From an uncultured Thiotrichaceae bacterium (lineage in GTDB: Bacteria; Pseudomonadota; Gammaproteobacteria; Thiotrichales; Thiotrichaceae): a stretch of DNA of 6,637 nucleotides. The position numbers and the translations under genes are program-made. The notes below the pieces were generated by a model that had not been told where the DNA came from, searched no databases, and saw only the letters and a program-made list of their open reading frames with translations. Location: contig CALHAO010000290.1 of assembly GCA_937931765.1 (NCBI GenBank), positions 1 to 6,637 of the forward strand. Reading direction: 5' to 3'. Positions 1-6,637 of this stretch are shown one piece after another. Position 1 is the first letter of the stretch. Each line of letters opens with the position of its first letter.

Positions 1-903
1 AATTCCGGCGCAGAAGCCAATGAAGCAGCGATTAAAGTAGCCCGTCTGTATGGTCACAATAAAGGTATTGAAAACCCGGTGATTATTGTGATGACTGAAG
101 CTTTTCATGGCAGAACGATGGCTACAGTTAGCGCTACCGGCAATGTAAAAGCCCAGACAGGATTTGGGCCTTTATTGGCAGGTTTCGAGCGTGTGGACTA
201 TGGTAATACAGAGGCCGTTGCCACAGTAATGGCTGAGAATTCACAGGTGGTGGCTGTATTGGTCGAACCGGTACAAGGCGAGGGCGGTGTTAATATTCCA
301 CCAGATAATTACTTGTCGGAACTTCGCGCACTATGCGATCAGCATGATTGTTTGTTAATGGTCGATGAGATCCAGACGGGTATGTGCCGTACCGGTGAGT
401 GGTTTGCATTTCAGCATGCGGGTATCCAGCCGGATGTGATGACCTTGGCCAAAGCACTGGGTAATGGTGTGCCTATTGGTGCCTGCCTTGTGGGTGGTAA
501 GGCGACTGATGTATTCGGCCCCGGTAATCATGGCTCAACCTTTGGCGGCAACCCATTGTCCTGTCGGGCGGCACTGGCCGTTATTGAGGTGATGGAAACA
601 GAGCAGCTTGCGCAACGTGCAGCTGAACTGGGAAAGTATTTTGTGGCGCAGTTTACTGAACAGTTGAGTGGTGTGGCCGGAGTGACTGCTATTCGTGCAA
701 AAGGCTTGATGGTGGCAGTGCAATTAGATCGTGATTGTGGCGCACTGGTGGCGCAAGCGTTAAATGAAGGGCTACTTATCAATGTAACAGCGGGGGAAGT
801 CATTAGATTGCTACCGCCGCTGGTATTGACAGATGCTGAGGCTGATCAAATAATTACTAAGGTCTCGGCGCTGGTCAAATCTTATCTTGGAGACGGGAAA
901 TGA
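1..903 (+). CDS. argD: Acetylornithine aminotransferase, 5'-truncated by window edge
   Basis: This is the C-terminal 300 residues of a class III PLP-dependent aminotransferase; the reading frame is open from base 1, so roughly the first 100 residues lie outside the window. The family converts N-acetylglutamate semialdehyde to N2-acetylornithine in cytoplasmic arginine synthesis, and often also acts on succinyl-diaminopimelate. Visible landmarks are the cofactor phosphate loop [12 protein letters not shown] at the very start, the VDEIQTG motif that holds the PLP ring (bases 361-381), the Schiff-base lysine in TLAKALGNG (AAA at 451-453), and [10 protein letters not shown] further on. The GTG at 79 is internal, not a start. 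The gene overlaps argF by ATGA, which supports ArgD over the related catabolic AstC or GabT enzymes. The aminotransferase call is very secure; the substrate rests on the argF neighbour. Confidence 0.95.
   Translation, partial: NSGAEANEAAIKVARLYGHNKGIENPVIIVMTEAFHGRTMATVSATGNVKAQTGFGPLLAGFERVDYGNTEAVATVMAENSQVVAVLVEPVQGEGGVNIPPDNYLSELRALCDQHDCLLMVDEIQTGMCRTGEWFAFQHAGIQPDVMTLAKALGNGVPIGACLVGGKATDVFGPGNHGSTFGGNPLSCRAALAVIEVMETEQLAQRAAELGKYFVAQFTEQLSGVAGVTAIRAKGLMVAVQLDRDCGALVAQALNEGLLINVTAGEVIRLLPPLVLTDAEADQIITKVSALVKSYLGDGK
889..892 (+). promoter_or_regulatory. Ribosome binding site of argF
   Basis: GGAG lies seven bases before the ATG at 900, inside the last codons of argD. It is the clearest Shine-Dalgarno site among the overlapping junctions of this operon and fixes the argF start. 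Confidence 0.7.
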
Positions 904-1838
904 CAACAGTAAGGCACTTTTTATCCCTAAATGATTTATCGACAGCTGAACTTTGGCAAGTCATAGACCGGGCCATCGAAATGAAAGCTGCAGTTAAACG
1001 TGGTCAGTTTGATGAAACGCTGAAAAATCGCACCTTAGCCATGATTTTTGAGAAATCTTCCACGCGTACCCGTGTTTCATTTGAAACAGGTATGACCCAG
1101 ATGGGTGGTCACGCTTTATTTCTCTCACCGGAAAGTACGCAATTAGGACGTGGTGAACCGGTAGAGGATTCTGCACGCGTTATTTCACGCATGGTTGATG
1201 TGGTGATGATTCGTACTTTTGAGCAATCAATGGTCGAACGTTTTGCTGAGTATTCACGGGTGCCGGTGATTAATGCATTGACTGATCAGTTTCACCCCTG
1301 CCAGCTGTTGGCTGATATGATGACTTGGATTGAACAGCGTGGTCGCCCGGAAGGCAAGACAGTTGTGTGGGTGGGTGATGGTAACAACATGTGCCATTCC
1401 TGGATGAATGCGGCACGCTTGTTTGGCTTCCATCTGAATGCAGCATGCCCTGACGGCTATGACCCTGATCCTGAAGTGGTTGAGTTGAATAAAAATCACG
1501 TCACCCTGTTTCGTGATCCTGTGGAAGCAATTAAGGCTGCTGAGGTAGTGACTACAGATACTTGGGCCAGCATGGGGCAAGAAGACGAAAAGCAGGCGCG
1601 TATACAGGCTTTTGGTGGCTATCAGGTGACTGAAGACATGATGCAGCTGGCAGATAAAGATGCTTTGTTTATGCACTGCCTGCCTGCTTATCGGGGCATG
1701 GAAGTGTCAGCCGATGTGATTGACGGGCCACAAAGTGTGGTGTGGGATGAGGCTGAAAATCGTTTACATGCTCAGAAAGCACTGGTTGAGGCATTGGTAG
1801 TTGGTTTCGGTGCAAATAAGCCGGAACAGTCAGCATGA
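900..1838 (+). CDS. argF: Ornithine carbamoyltransferase, anabolic type
   Basis: The enzyme transfers the carbamoyl group from carbamoyl phosphate to ornithine, giving citrulline, the step before argininosuccinate synthesis; it acts in the cytoplasm, usually as a trimer. The 312-residue protein has the full signature set: the carbamoyl-phosphate loop STRTR at residues 54-58, HPCQ at 132-135, the DxxxSMGQE segment around 220-228 that contacts ornithine, and HCLP at 259-262. The length fits the short anabolic group rather than the longer catabolic ArcB or the E. coli ArgF/ArgI form. The start at 900 is supported by GGAG seven bases upstream and overlaps the argD stop. The 3' end overlaps the nuclease gene by ATGA. 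HCLP is followed by AYRG where many homologues have AHRG, which I take as lineage variation. No arginine-repressor site can be judged because the promoter is upstream of the window. Confidence 0.97.
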   Translation: MTTVRHFLSLNDLSTAELWQVIDRAIEMKAAVKRGQFDETLKNRTLAMIFEKSSTRTRVSFETGMTQMGGHALFLSPESTQLGRGEPVEDSARVISRMVDVVMIRTFEQSMVERFAEYSRVPVINALTDQFHPCQLLADMMTWIEQRGRPEGKTVVWVGDGNNMCHSWMNAARLFGFHLNAACPDGYDPDPEVVELNKNHVTLFRDPVEAIKAAEVVTTDTWASMGQEDEKQARIQAFGGYQVTEDMMQLADKDALFMHCLPAYRGMEVSADVIDGPQSVVWDEAENRLHAQKALVEALVVGFGANKPEQSA

Positions 1839-2623
1839 GAATTATCACGGCTAATACCAACGGTATTCGTGCTGCGGCACGCAAAGGTTTTTTCGATTGG
1901 CTGAAAACGCAGGATGCCGATGTGGTCTGTATTCAGGAAACCAAGGCACAGATTCACCAGTTGGAAGAAAACCGTGATTTGTTTTTTCCTGAGGGCTTCC
2001 ACTGCTACTATCATGATGCTCAAAAAAAGGGCTATAGTGGCGTGGCGCTATATTGTCGGCAGAAGCCGGACGAGGTCATTGTCGGGATGGGTAATGAGGA
2101 GTTTGACTCGGAAGGGCGTTATCTGGAAGCGCGGTTTGGCAAGCTGAGTGTGGCTTCTTTATATATTCCTTCTGGTTCTGCGAAAGAAGAGCGCCAGGAA
2201 GTGAAGTATCGGTGTATGTATCACTTTGAAAATGTGATGGAGCAGCTGAAGGCTGATGGTCGCGATGCAGTGATTTGTGGCGATTGGAATACGGTGCATA
2301 AGGAAGCGGACATTCGCAACTGGAAAGGTAACCAGAAACGTTCGGGTTGCCTGCCGGAAGAGCGAGCATGGCTGGATAAATTATTTGATGAGCTGGGGTT
2401 CGTGGACGCTTTCCGTGAAATCGAGCAGCCTGAGCATGAATATACCTGGTGGTCTAATCGTGGCCAGGCTTGGGCAAATAATACGGGGTGGCGAATTGAT
2501 TATCATGTACTGACACCTGCGTTGAAGGGTACGGTGAAATCTACGCATGTGTATAAGGATGAGCGATTTTCTGATCATGCGCCGCTGATTATTGACTATA
2601 ACTATGAGATACCTACATCATGA
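1835..2623 (+). CDS. xthA: Exodeoxyribonuclease III / AP endonuclease, Crc-like lineage
   Basis: This 262-residue protein belongs to the exonuclease III branch of the endonuclease/exonuclease/phosphatase fold, which cuts DNA 5' to abasic sites and removes nucleotides from 3' ends in base excision repair. All active-site positions of the family can be seen: N7 and N9 in TANTNG, the metal-binding E35 in IQETKA, Y110 in SLYIPSGS, D150 and N152 in CGDWNT, D222 in GWRIDYH, and the D247-H248 pair in FSDHAPL. The overall pattern, including the WRxDYxxLTP and HAPLIxDY stretches, resembles Pseudomonas Crc, which has lost these residues and acts as a catabolite-repression cofactor with Hfq. Retention of every catalytic residue makes this an active nuclease by inference. 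It overlaps argF upstream and the permease downstream, each by ATGA, with only a weak GGAA before its own start, so translation is probably coupled. Confidence 0.93.
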   Translation: MRIITANTNGIRAAARKGFFDWLKTQDADVVCIQETKAQIHQLEENRDLFFPEGFHCYYHDAQKKGYSGVALYCRQKPDEVIVGMGNEEFDSEGRYLEARFGKLSVASLYIPSGSAKEERQEVKYRCMYHFENVMEQLKADGRDAVICGDWNTVHKEADIRNWKGNQKRSGCLPEERAWLDKLFDELGFVDAFREIEQPEHEYTWWSNRGQAWANNTGWRIDYHVLTPALKGTVKSTHVYKDERFSDHAPLIIDYNYEIPTS

Positions 2624-4002
2624 GTGAAAGCGCAGCAGAGAATAACACTGGTTTTTCGGTTTATTTAGACCGGAGAATGTTCCGTATTTTAATGCTGGGA
2701 ATCATTAGTGGTTTCCCTTGGGTGCTAATTGCGACAGCACTTTCTTTGTGGTTGAAAGAAGAAGGTTTGAGTCGTAGTACCATTGGTTGGGCAGGCCTTA
2801 TTTTTGGCGTCTATGCTGTCAACTGGATGTGGGCACCCTTGGTTGACCGGATACGCATCCCGGTATTGACCGATAAAATAGGGCATCGAAAATCATGGAT
2901 ACTGAGCATGCAGGTGCTCATTCTGCTTTCGCTGGTCGCCTGGAGTGTTGTTAATCCGGTTGATAATCTGGGTGTGGTCATCTTTGTTGGCCTTATTATT
3001 GCGATTTCTTCTGCAACGCAGGATATAACCATTGATGCGTTACGGATTGAACAGGTGGGGGAGCATGAATCGGCGGCAATGGCGGCGGGGGCGGCTGTTG
3101 CGGTAGCTGGTTGGTGGAGTGGTTATAAGCTGGGTGGCATGATCGCTTTGTATGTTGCTGACTATCTCCAGAAGCAGGGCCATGATAATTACTGGCAGTT
3201 GGCCTTCATATTTATGTGCGGGCTGGTCGTGCTGTTTAATATTGCGTTATTGATGATTCCTGAAGTTTCCTCTGAAATGCGTCGGAAACGCCAGTTGGAA
3301 GATCAGCAAAAACTAGGTACAGGTGTTGGGCTTCCCGCTGCAGCCAGTTGGTTTGCCAGTACTATCCTGAGTCCAATGACTAGTTTCTTTAGAAAGAATG
3401 GCGTGTCGATTGGTATCGCTATTTTATCCTTTATCTTCCTGTTTAAAATTGGTGAGGCATTTATGGGTAAAATGTCGATTGTATTTTATAAAGAGATAGG
3501 TTTCAGTAAGTCAGATATTGCGCTGTACTCAAAAGGATTAGGCTGGGTAACCACGGTAGTGTTTACTTTGATCGGTGGTTGGTTTGCCATGCGCGCCGGT
3601 TCGTTAAGGGCACTGTTTTTAGCGGGCGTGGCGATGGCTGCGACCAATGTCATGTTTAGTGTGCTGGCGTGGACGGGTAAATCTGAAGCGATGTTCGCAC
3701 TGGCTGTGGTGATGGATGATGTGGCGGCGGCCTTTGCCACAGTGGCTTTTGTGGCTTTTATCTCACGTTTGGTTGACCGGACTTATACAGCCACCCAGTA
3801 CGCGCTTCTGGCGTCTATTGGTACGTTGGGTCGCACACTGCTGGCTTCTTCATCCGGAGCGATGGTTGATGCTTTAGGCGGAGACTGGGGCTTGTTCTTT
3901 ATTATCACGGCATTGATGGTTATACCTTCGTTGATCTTATTGTGGTTCCTGCGGGATAAGATTAATTTCAAGGATAAGCGTGAGGCTGCTGCTGAAAGCT
4001 AG
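2620..4002 (+). CDS. AmpG-family major facilitator permease
   Basis: This 460-residue inner-membrane protein has about twelve hydrophobic segments, roughly at residues 22-44, 53-73, 92-110, 117-131, 152-180, 192-213, 264-285, 303-325, 329-349, 357-382, 393-415 and 424-444, with a hydrophilic loop at about 215-260 between the two halves. AmpG proteins import anhydromuropeptides (GlcNAc-anhydroMurNAc peptides) for peptidoglycan recycling, and so feed AmpR/AmpC beta-lactamase induction where those genes exist. Family marks are the SSATQDITIDALR stretch at 130-142, including D135 and D139, the WxPLVDR segment near 71-77 and the basic GHRKSWI loop at 88-94. The equivalent of the usual GYR motif in helix 5 reads GWWSG at 164-168, so it may be a divergent paralogue with another substrate; I therefore give no symbol. 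The start overlaps the nuclease stop by ATGA, and a terminator follows the gene. Confidence 0.85.
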   Translation: MSESAAENNTGFSVYLDRRMFRILMLGIISGFPWVLIATALSLWLKEEGLSRSTIGWAGLIFGVYAVNWMWAPLVDRIRIPVLTDKIGHRKSWILSMQVLILLSLVAWSVVNPVDNLGVVIFVGLIIAISSATQDITIDALRIEQVGEHESAAMAAGAAVAVAGWWSGYKLGGMIALYVADYLQKQGHDNYWQLAFIFMCGLVVLFNIALLMIPEVSSEMRRKRQLEDQQKLGTGVGLPAAASWFASTILSPMTSFFRKNGVSIGIAILSFIFLFKIGEAFMGKMSIVFYKEIGFSKSDIALYSKGLGWVTTVVFTLIGGWFAMRAGSLRALFLAGVAMAATNVMFSVLAWTGKSEAMFALAVVMDDVAAAFATVAFVAFISRLVDRTYTATQYALLASIGTLGRTLLASSSGAMVDALGGDWGLFFIITALMVIPSLILLWFLRDKINFKDKREAAAES

Positions 4003-4026
4003 CTGGTTGAATGCATTTCTTGATAG

Positions 4027-4060
4027 AAAGCACGGTTATCGATTGATGCCGTGCTTTTTT
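4027..4060 (+). terminator. Rho-independent terminator of the argDF-xthA-permease operon
   Basis: AAAGCACGG at 4027-4035 pairs perfectly with CCGTGCTTT at 4049-4057, a nine-base-pair stem around a thirteen-base loop, and the right arm runs straight into a tract of T residues ending at 4060. It lies 25 bases after the permease stop. No comparable structure is seen at the earlier gene junctions, so it marks the operon end. Confidence 0.9.
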
Positions 4061-4185
4061 GTTTATAGCGCTTTTGAAGAAGAGTGGCTTATAAAGCTAT
4101 CGCTTTGTTTGATTTGTGCTCATTTTTTGTTAGGCTCCTCTGTTACGCGAGGTGGTGAGAGTATATCTGGGGTTTCATAAAGAAA

Positions 4186-4225
4186 TTGTCAGCAGTGTCT
4201 GATTGGCTTTTATATGTACTTTAAT
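4186..4225 (+). promoter_or_regulatory. Weak candidate sigma-70 promoter for the lipoprotein gene
   Basis: TTGTCA at 4186-4191 is a good -35 match. With a 17-base spacer it faces TTTATA at 4209-4214, a poor -10. A better -10 match, TTTAAT at 4220-4225, has no convincing -35 at the proper distance. The stretch after the terminator is AT-rich and must hold the lipoprotein promoter if that gene is transcribed alone, but the exact site is uncertain. I see no clear operator or other structure in the remaining part of the 259-base gap. Confidence 0.3.
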
Positions 4226-4250
4226 CATTGTGTTTTTTTGATTTGAACAA

Positions 4251-4254
4251 GAGG
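4251..4254 (+). promoter_or_regulatory. Ribosome binding site of the DUF2799 lipoprotein gene
   Basis: GAGG, within AAGAGG, sits seven bases before the ATG at 4262. It supports this start, which is also the one that gives a complete lipoprotein signal peptide. Confidence 0.7.
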
Positions 4255-4261
4255 TTTTAGA

Positions 4262-4789
4262 ATGAAAATACTTCCTTTGATTATAGCTTCAGTGTTACTG
4301 AGTGGTTGTGCAACCATGAGTAAAGAAGAATGTAAAGTCGCTAATTGGAAAGATGTTGGCTTCAACGACGGTGCTAATGGTGACTCGGTATTGTTAGGTG
4401 ACCATGCAAAATCCTGTGCCAAAACAGGCGTCAAGCCGAATCAGGCTCAGTACATGCAGGGCTATAATGAAGGTGAAAAGTCTTATTGCACCTATAGCAA
4501 TGGTGTTGAGGCGGGCGAAAATAATAAATCTATTGGTGGTATTTGTAAGAAACCGGGGCTGAAATTAGCGTTTTCTGATGGGTATAAACAGGGTAAGCAG
4601 CGTTATGCTAAGAAACAGGAAATCCAAAGTAAAGAGGCTGAGTTAGAGGCGATTGAAAAGCAAATCAATGCGATAAAATCAGGTAAGGGCAAAGGTGGTG
4701 TCAAAGCGCTGGATCTTGCTTATCGCCAGAAAGAAATTATCAACAAAGAGATGGCTATTCTTGAAAAAGAATTAGCCGGAATCCAGTGA
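4262..4789 (+). CDS. DUF2799 family lipoprotein with G-x-x-x-G repeats and charged tail
   Basis: This is a 175-residue predicted lipoprotein of unknown function. Residues 1-16 form a short signal peptide ending in the lipobox LSGC (lipid cysteine C16). Alanine at +2 and the absence of an aspartate there suggest outer-membrane sorting. The mature part begins ATMSKEEC and matches the DUF2799 pattern: a C-x-x-A-x-W start (C24 to W29), a G-F-x-D-G segment, and a Y-C-T segment near 75-77. The repeat G-[FYV]-x-x-G occurs four times (33-37, 67-71, 81-85, 107-111). Besides C16 there are exactly four cysteines (24, 52, 76, 95), enough for two periplasmic disulfides. From about 115 the chain is highly charged and Glu/Lys-rich, probably a coiled coil interrupted by a Gly-Lys stretch at 140-146. 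The gene has its own ribosome site, lies alone after a terminator, and ends in tandem in-frame stops TGA TAG. Confidence 0.88.
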   Translation: MKILPLIIASVLLSGCATMSKEECKVANWKDVGFNDGANGDSVLLGDHAKSCAKTGVKPNQAQYMQGYNEGEKSYCTYSNGVEAGENNKSIGGICKKPGLKLAFSDGYKQGKQRYAKKQEIQSKEAELEAIEKQINAIKSGKGKGGVKALDLAYRQKEIINKEMAILEKELAGIQ

Positions 4790-4824
4790 TAGTCTTTTAG
4801 CAGCTCTGATCTGTGGGTCTTAGG

Positions 4825-5283
4825 CTAAAGTAAGGTAATGCCTTCATGCCGTAATAGCCAGGCTTTACGTTCCAGCCCACCTCCATAGCCGGTCAACGTG
4901 CCATTGCTACCAATCACCCGGTGGCATGGCACAATGATTGAAATCGGGTTGCGGCCATTCGCAGCACCCACTGCCCGAACGGCTTTCGGGTTATTCAGCG
5001 CCTCCGCAATATCACGATAAGCTTTCTGCACCCCATAAGGTATTTCCAATAGTTTCCCCCAGACGCTGCGTTGAAAATCTGTGCCCTGCTGATCCAGTGT
5101 CAGATCAAATTCCCGTCGTATACCGGCGAAATATTCTTCCAGTTGCTGCTTGCAATGATCAGTGTGCGAGCTGTTGTTCACCGCATGATTTTTAGTATCA
5201 AAAAAATTAACATGGCTGACGCCTTGCTCTGAAGCTTCTATTTCGACTAAACCTATCGGGCTGTCGAGGTAATCAATATACAT
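4825..5283 (-). CDS. ogt: Methylated-DNA--protein-cysteine methyltransferase, Ogt type
   Basis: The protein repairs O6-alkylguanine (and O4-alkylthymine) in DNA by moving the alkyl group irreversibly onto its own cysteine. It has only the alkyltransferase module, with no Ada-type zinc or AraC domain. Numbered from the upstream ATG, it shows IPYG at 87-90, the helix-turn-helix arginine finger in AVRAVG (R108), the NG hinge at 114-115, the active site IVPCHRVIG with acceptor C125, and the closing WLLRHEG. I place the start at the second ATG (5283, 152 residues): GGAG precedes it by nine bases, and the protein then begins MYIDYLDSPIG, the common family opening. The upstream ATG at 5298 (157 residues) has no visible ribosome site but cannot be excluded. 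It follows lptG closely on the same strand and is probably cotranscribed with it. It converges on the lipoprotein gene. Confidence 0.94.
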   Translation of the reverse strand: MYIDYLDSPIGLVEIEASEQGVSHVNFFDTKNHAVNNSSHTDHCKQQLEEYFAGIRREFDLTLDQQGTDFQRSVWGKLLEIPYGVQKAYRDIAEALNNPKAVRAVGAANGRNPISIIVPCHRVIGSNGTLTGYGGGLERKAWLLRHEGITLL

Positions 5284-5292
5284 CAGTGCATG

Positions 5293-5296
5293 CTCC
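5293..5296 (-). promoter_or_regulatory. Ribosome binding site that favours the downstream ogt start
   Basis: On the minus strand GGAG reads from 5296 to 5293, nine bases before the ATG at 5283. It overlaps the alternative upstream ATG at 5298-5296, which itself is preceded only by a C-rich stretch with no purine-rich site. Confidence 0.55.
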
Positions 5297-5317
5297 ATAA
5301 TGGCGGGGTTGGCCGTG

Positions 5318-6385
5318 TCAACGAATCCTATTCAGCATAAACAACCCGGCCAGACTAAACAATACCAATGGCAGGCCCGCAGACAAGAGGGGTGACAGTC
5401 CATATACCAGGCCGGTACGGCTGATAATTTTATCCAGTAACAGATAGGCAATGCCGATCAATATGCCAATAAATATTCGTTGACCGGCTCCGGCGTTACG
5501 CTGAAAGCCAAAAACTAAAGGTGCGGCAAGGATTAGCATCACCAGCGTGGACAGTGGTGTAGTAAAGTGTTTCCAGTATTCCAGCTCAAAACGTTCGGTA
5601 CTGAGTGAATTTTCACTCTGATGTTCAATAAATCGCGCCAGTTCCAGTGCTGTCAGTTGTTCCGGATTAACCTGAGCTAACGCCAGCATGTTTTCTGGTA
5701 GTAAATCACCCGCTTCAAGCTGTGTGTGCTGTTTGACTTCCACTTTGTCCGTGCCCAAAAGACGTTCAGTCACGTTATTTAGTTGCCAGCCATCGCCCTG
5801 ATTGGTGGCTGATTCTGCTTTCAGAATGCGGCTGAACCCACCTTGTTCAAGGTCAACTTCATAAATTGAAATACCATCAATTTTTTTCTCTGACCAAATT
5901 TTTTCGATGGTTAGGTATTGATTGCCATTTTTCAACCATGTTCCTTCTGCGGAGACAGCCACTTGTTTTTGTAACATGCGCACTTTGAAGTTTTGCGCGT
6001 AAGCTTCACTTTTAGGCGCAACCCATTCACCCAGTGCAAAAGCCATTAGCGCCAGTACAAAACCGAGCTTTAAGGTAGTGACGACAATGTTACGAATGGA
6101 GTAGCCTGCTGCCCGCATGGCGGTAATTTCACTGCCCGAAGCCAGATTGCCTAATCCCATCAAACTGCCAATTAACACGGCATAGGGGAAGTTAGTGTAA
6201 AGCGTGCGCGGAAAGGTATAAACAATGTACAGCAGTGCCTGAAAGGTGCCGTAGCGGGTGCCTTGTTTTGTGTCGCCTAGCTCTGATAAGAAATCAAACA
6301 GGCCAAACAGCAGCGTCAGCGATAACCACGTGACTAAAACACTGAGCAGAATATTTTTCCATAGATAGCGTTCCAGCAGTTTCAT
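5318..6385 (-). CDS. lptG: LPS export ABC transporter permease LptG
   Basis: LptG pairs with LptF and the ATPase LptB to pull lipopolysaccharide out of the inner membrane and pass it to LptC, LptA and the outer-membrane LptDE complex. The 355-residue length is normal for the YjgP/YjgQ family. Three hydrophobic segments lie at about residues 12-32, 50-80 and 100-120. A soluble periplasmic jellyroll-like domain follows at about 125-265, and three more segments at about 275-295, 303-320 and 330-350. The conserved cytoplasmic coupling stretch SGSEITAMRAAGYS at 83-96 is present. The ATG at 6385 overlaps the TGA of the preceding lptF by four bases, which also separates the paralogues: the gene order lptF then lptG is the usual one. 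There is no strong ribosome site, so translational coupling to lptF is likely. Confidence 0.95.
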   Translation of the reverse strand: MKLLERYLWKNILLSVLVTWLSLTLLFGLFDFLSELGDTKQGTRYGTFQALLYIVYTFPRTLYTNFPYAVLIGSLMGLGNLASGSEITAMRAAGYSIRNIVVTTLKLGFVLALMAFALGEWVAPKSEAYAQNFKVRMLQKQVAVSAEGTWLKNGNQYLTIEKIWSEKKIDGISIYEVDLEQGGFSRILKAESATNQGDGWQLNNVTERLLGTDKVEVKQHTQLEAGDLLPENMLALAQVNPEQLTALELARFIEHQSENSLSTERFELEYWKHFTTPLSTLVMLILAAPLVFGFQRNAGAGQRIFIGILIGIAYLLLDKIISRTGLVYGLSPLLSAGLPLVLFSLAGLFMLNRIR

Positions 6386-6637
6386 GAGGGCTTACCGTAG
6401 TATTTGCGTAATAACCAAAATGAAAGACCAATAACGGCCAGGTGCACCCACCACATACCCAGCCAGCCAGGGATTTCCTGTCGTTCGATCATGCCCCGCA
6501 TCGTCGCCAGCACATTGGCATACAGACCATAAATAAGAATGGCTACCGCAATTTTACTGAAACGGCCTTGTCTGGGAGCGGTATAGCTGAGTGGGAAGGC
6601 AAGCAGAGCAAGTATGGGTGCGGATAAGACAATCGAT
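6382..6637 (-). CDS. lptF: LPS export ABC transporter permease LptF, C-terminal part only
   Basis: The last 84 residues of LptF are read on the minus strand, starting one base into the window edge and ending at TGA (6384-6382). The translation contains SAPILALLAFPLSYTAPRQG, then a hydrophobic segment, a short loop RGMIERQEIPGWLGMWWVH, another hydrophobic segment, and a basic end RKYYGKPS. The PLS..PRQGRF pattern after a membrane helix and the GLWWVH-like segment are typical of the last two membrane helices of LptF. Most of the protein (about 280 residues) lies beyond the window. It overlaps lptG by ATGA, and its promoter, and probably that of lptG and ogt, is outside the window. Confidence 0.9.
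   Translation of the reverse strand, partial: SIVLSAPILALLAFPLSYTAPRQGRFSKIAVAILIYGLYANVLATMRGMIERQEIPGWLGMWWVHLAVIGLSFWLLRKYYGKPS

Noticed and set aside
79..81. GTG as a possible start codon for the argD frame
   Set aside because: The frame is open upstream to base 1 and encodes the conserved PLP phosphate-binding loop, so this valine codon is internal.
1254..1676. Open frame of 140 codons on the minus strand opposite argF
   Set aside because: This is a long antisense shadow of the conserved argF coding frame; its translation is rich in His and Cys with no domain pattern, as expected from complement reading.
4061..4115. Near-repeats of the type TATAGCGCTTTTG and CTATCGCTTTG with a small GCTTATAAAGC palindrome after the terminator
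   Set aside because: The copies are imperfect and short, and do not form a convincing operator or repeat element.
4131..4160. Possible hairpin CCTC...GAGG in the gap before the lipoprotein gene
   Set aside because: The stem is only four base pairs and has no T tract or extension; this is expected by chance in a sequence of this length.
3980..4180. Open frame of 66 codons on the plus strand overlapping the permease end
   Set aside because: It starts inside the permease gene in another frame, has no ribosome site, runs through the strong terminator at 4027-4060, and the protein has no recognisable family pattern.
4938..5195. Open frame of 85 codons on the plus strand inside ogt
   Set aside because: It is antisense to the well-supported alkyltransferase gene, covers its active-site codons, and has no ribosome site or family features.
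6442..6627. Open frame of 61 codons on the plus strand at the right end
   Set aside because: The opposite strand encodes the conserved C-terminus of LptF with an ATGA overlap to lptG, so this frame is an antisense artefact.

Overview
This window is a stretch of ordinary chromosome from a gammaproteobacterium that is probably not an enteric. The base composition is moderate. The protein set fits: an anabolic-type ArgF, an exonuclease III close to the Pseudomonas Crc lineage, LptF/LptG, and a DUF2799 lipoprotein. I cannot fix the genus; a marine or methylotrophic relative of Methylophaga or Marinobacter is a guess from protein flavour only. I see no insertion sequence, phage gene, CRISPR array, tRNA or rRNA.

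Left half, plus strand (1-4002): four genes are packed head to tail with the same four-base ATGA overlap at each junction. They are the end of argD (acetylornithine aminotransferase), argF (ornithine carbamoyltransferase), an xthA-type AP endonuclease/exonuclease III, and an AmpG-family permease. A strong intrinsic terminator follows the permease (about 4027-4060), so this looks like the 3' part of one operon. argD and argF are consecutive-pathway arginine enzymes. The nuclease and the permease are unrelated to arginine and appear to share the transcript.

Middle (4003-4824): a 259-base gap holds the terminator and a weak candidate promoter. It leads to a single lipoprotein gene of the DUF2799 type with four G-aromatic/V-x-x-G repeats, four cysteines besides the lipid cysteine, and a charged, probably coiled-coil tail. 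Its function is unknown.

Right half, minus strand (4825-6637): read right to left, the order is the end of lptF, complete lptG (overlapping by ATGA) and an Ogt-type O6-alkylguanine-DNA alkyltransferase 19-34 bases after lptG. LptF and LptG are the membrane subunits of the LptB2FG transporter that extracts lipopolysaccharide from the inner membrane. ogt converges on the lipoprotein gene with only about 35 bases between their stops and no good terminator.

I found no undescribed multi-gene system. The points most worth a second look are the catalytically intact Crc-like nuclease in an arginine operon, the divergent AmpG-family permease beside it, the repeat architecture of the DUF2799 lipoprotein, and the start codon of ogt.
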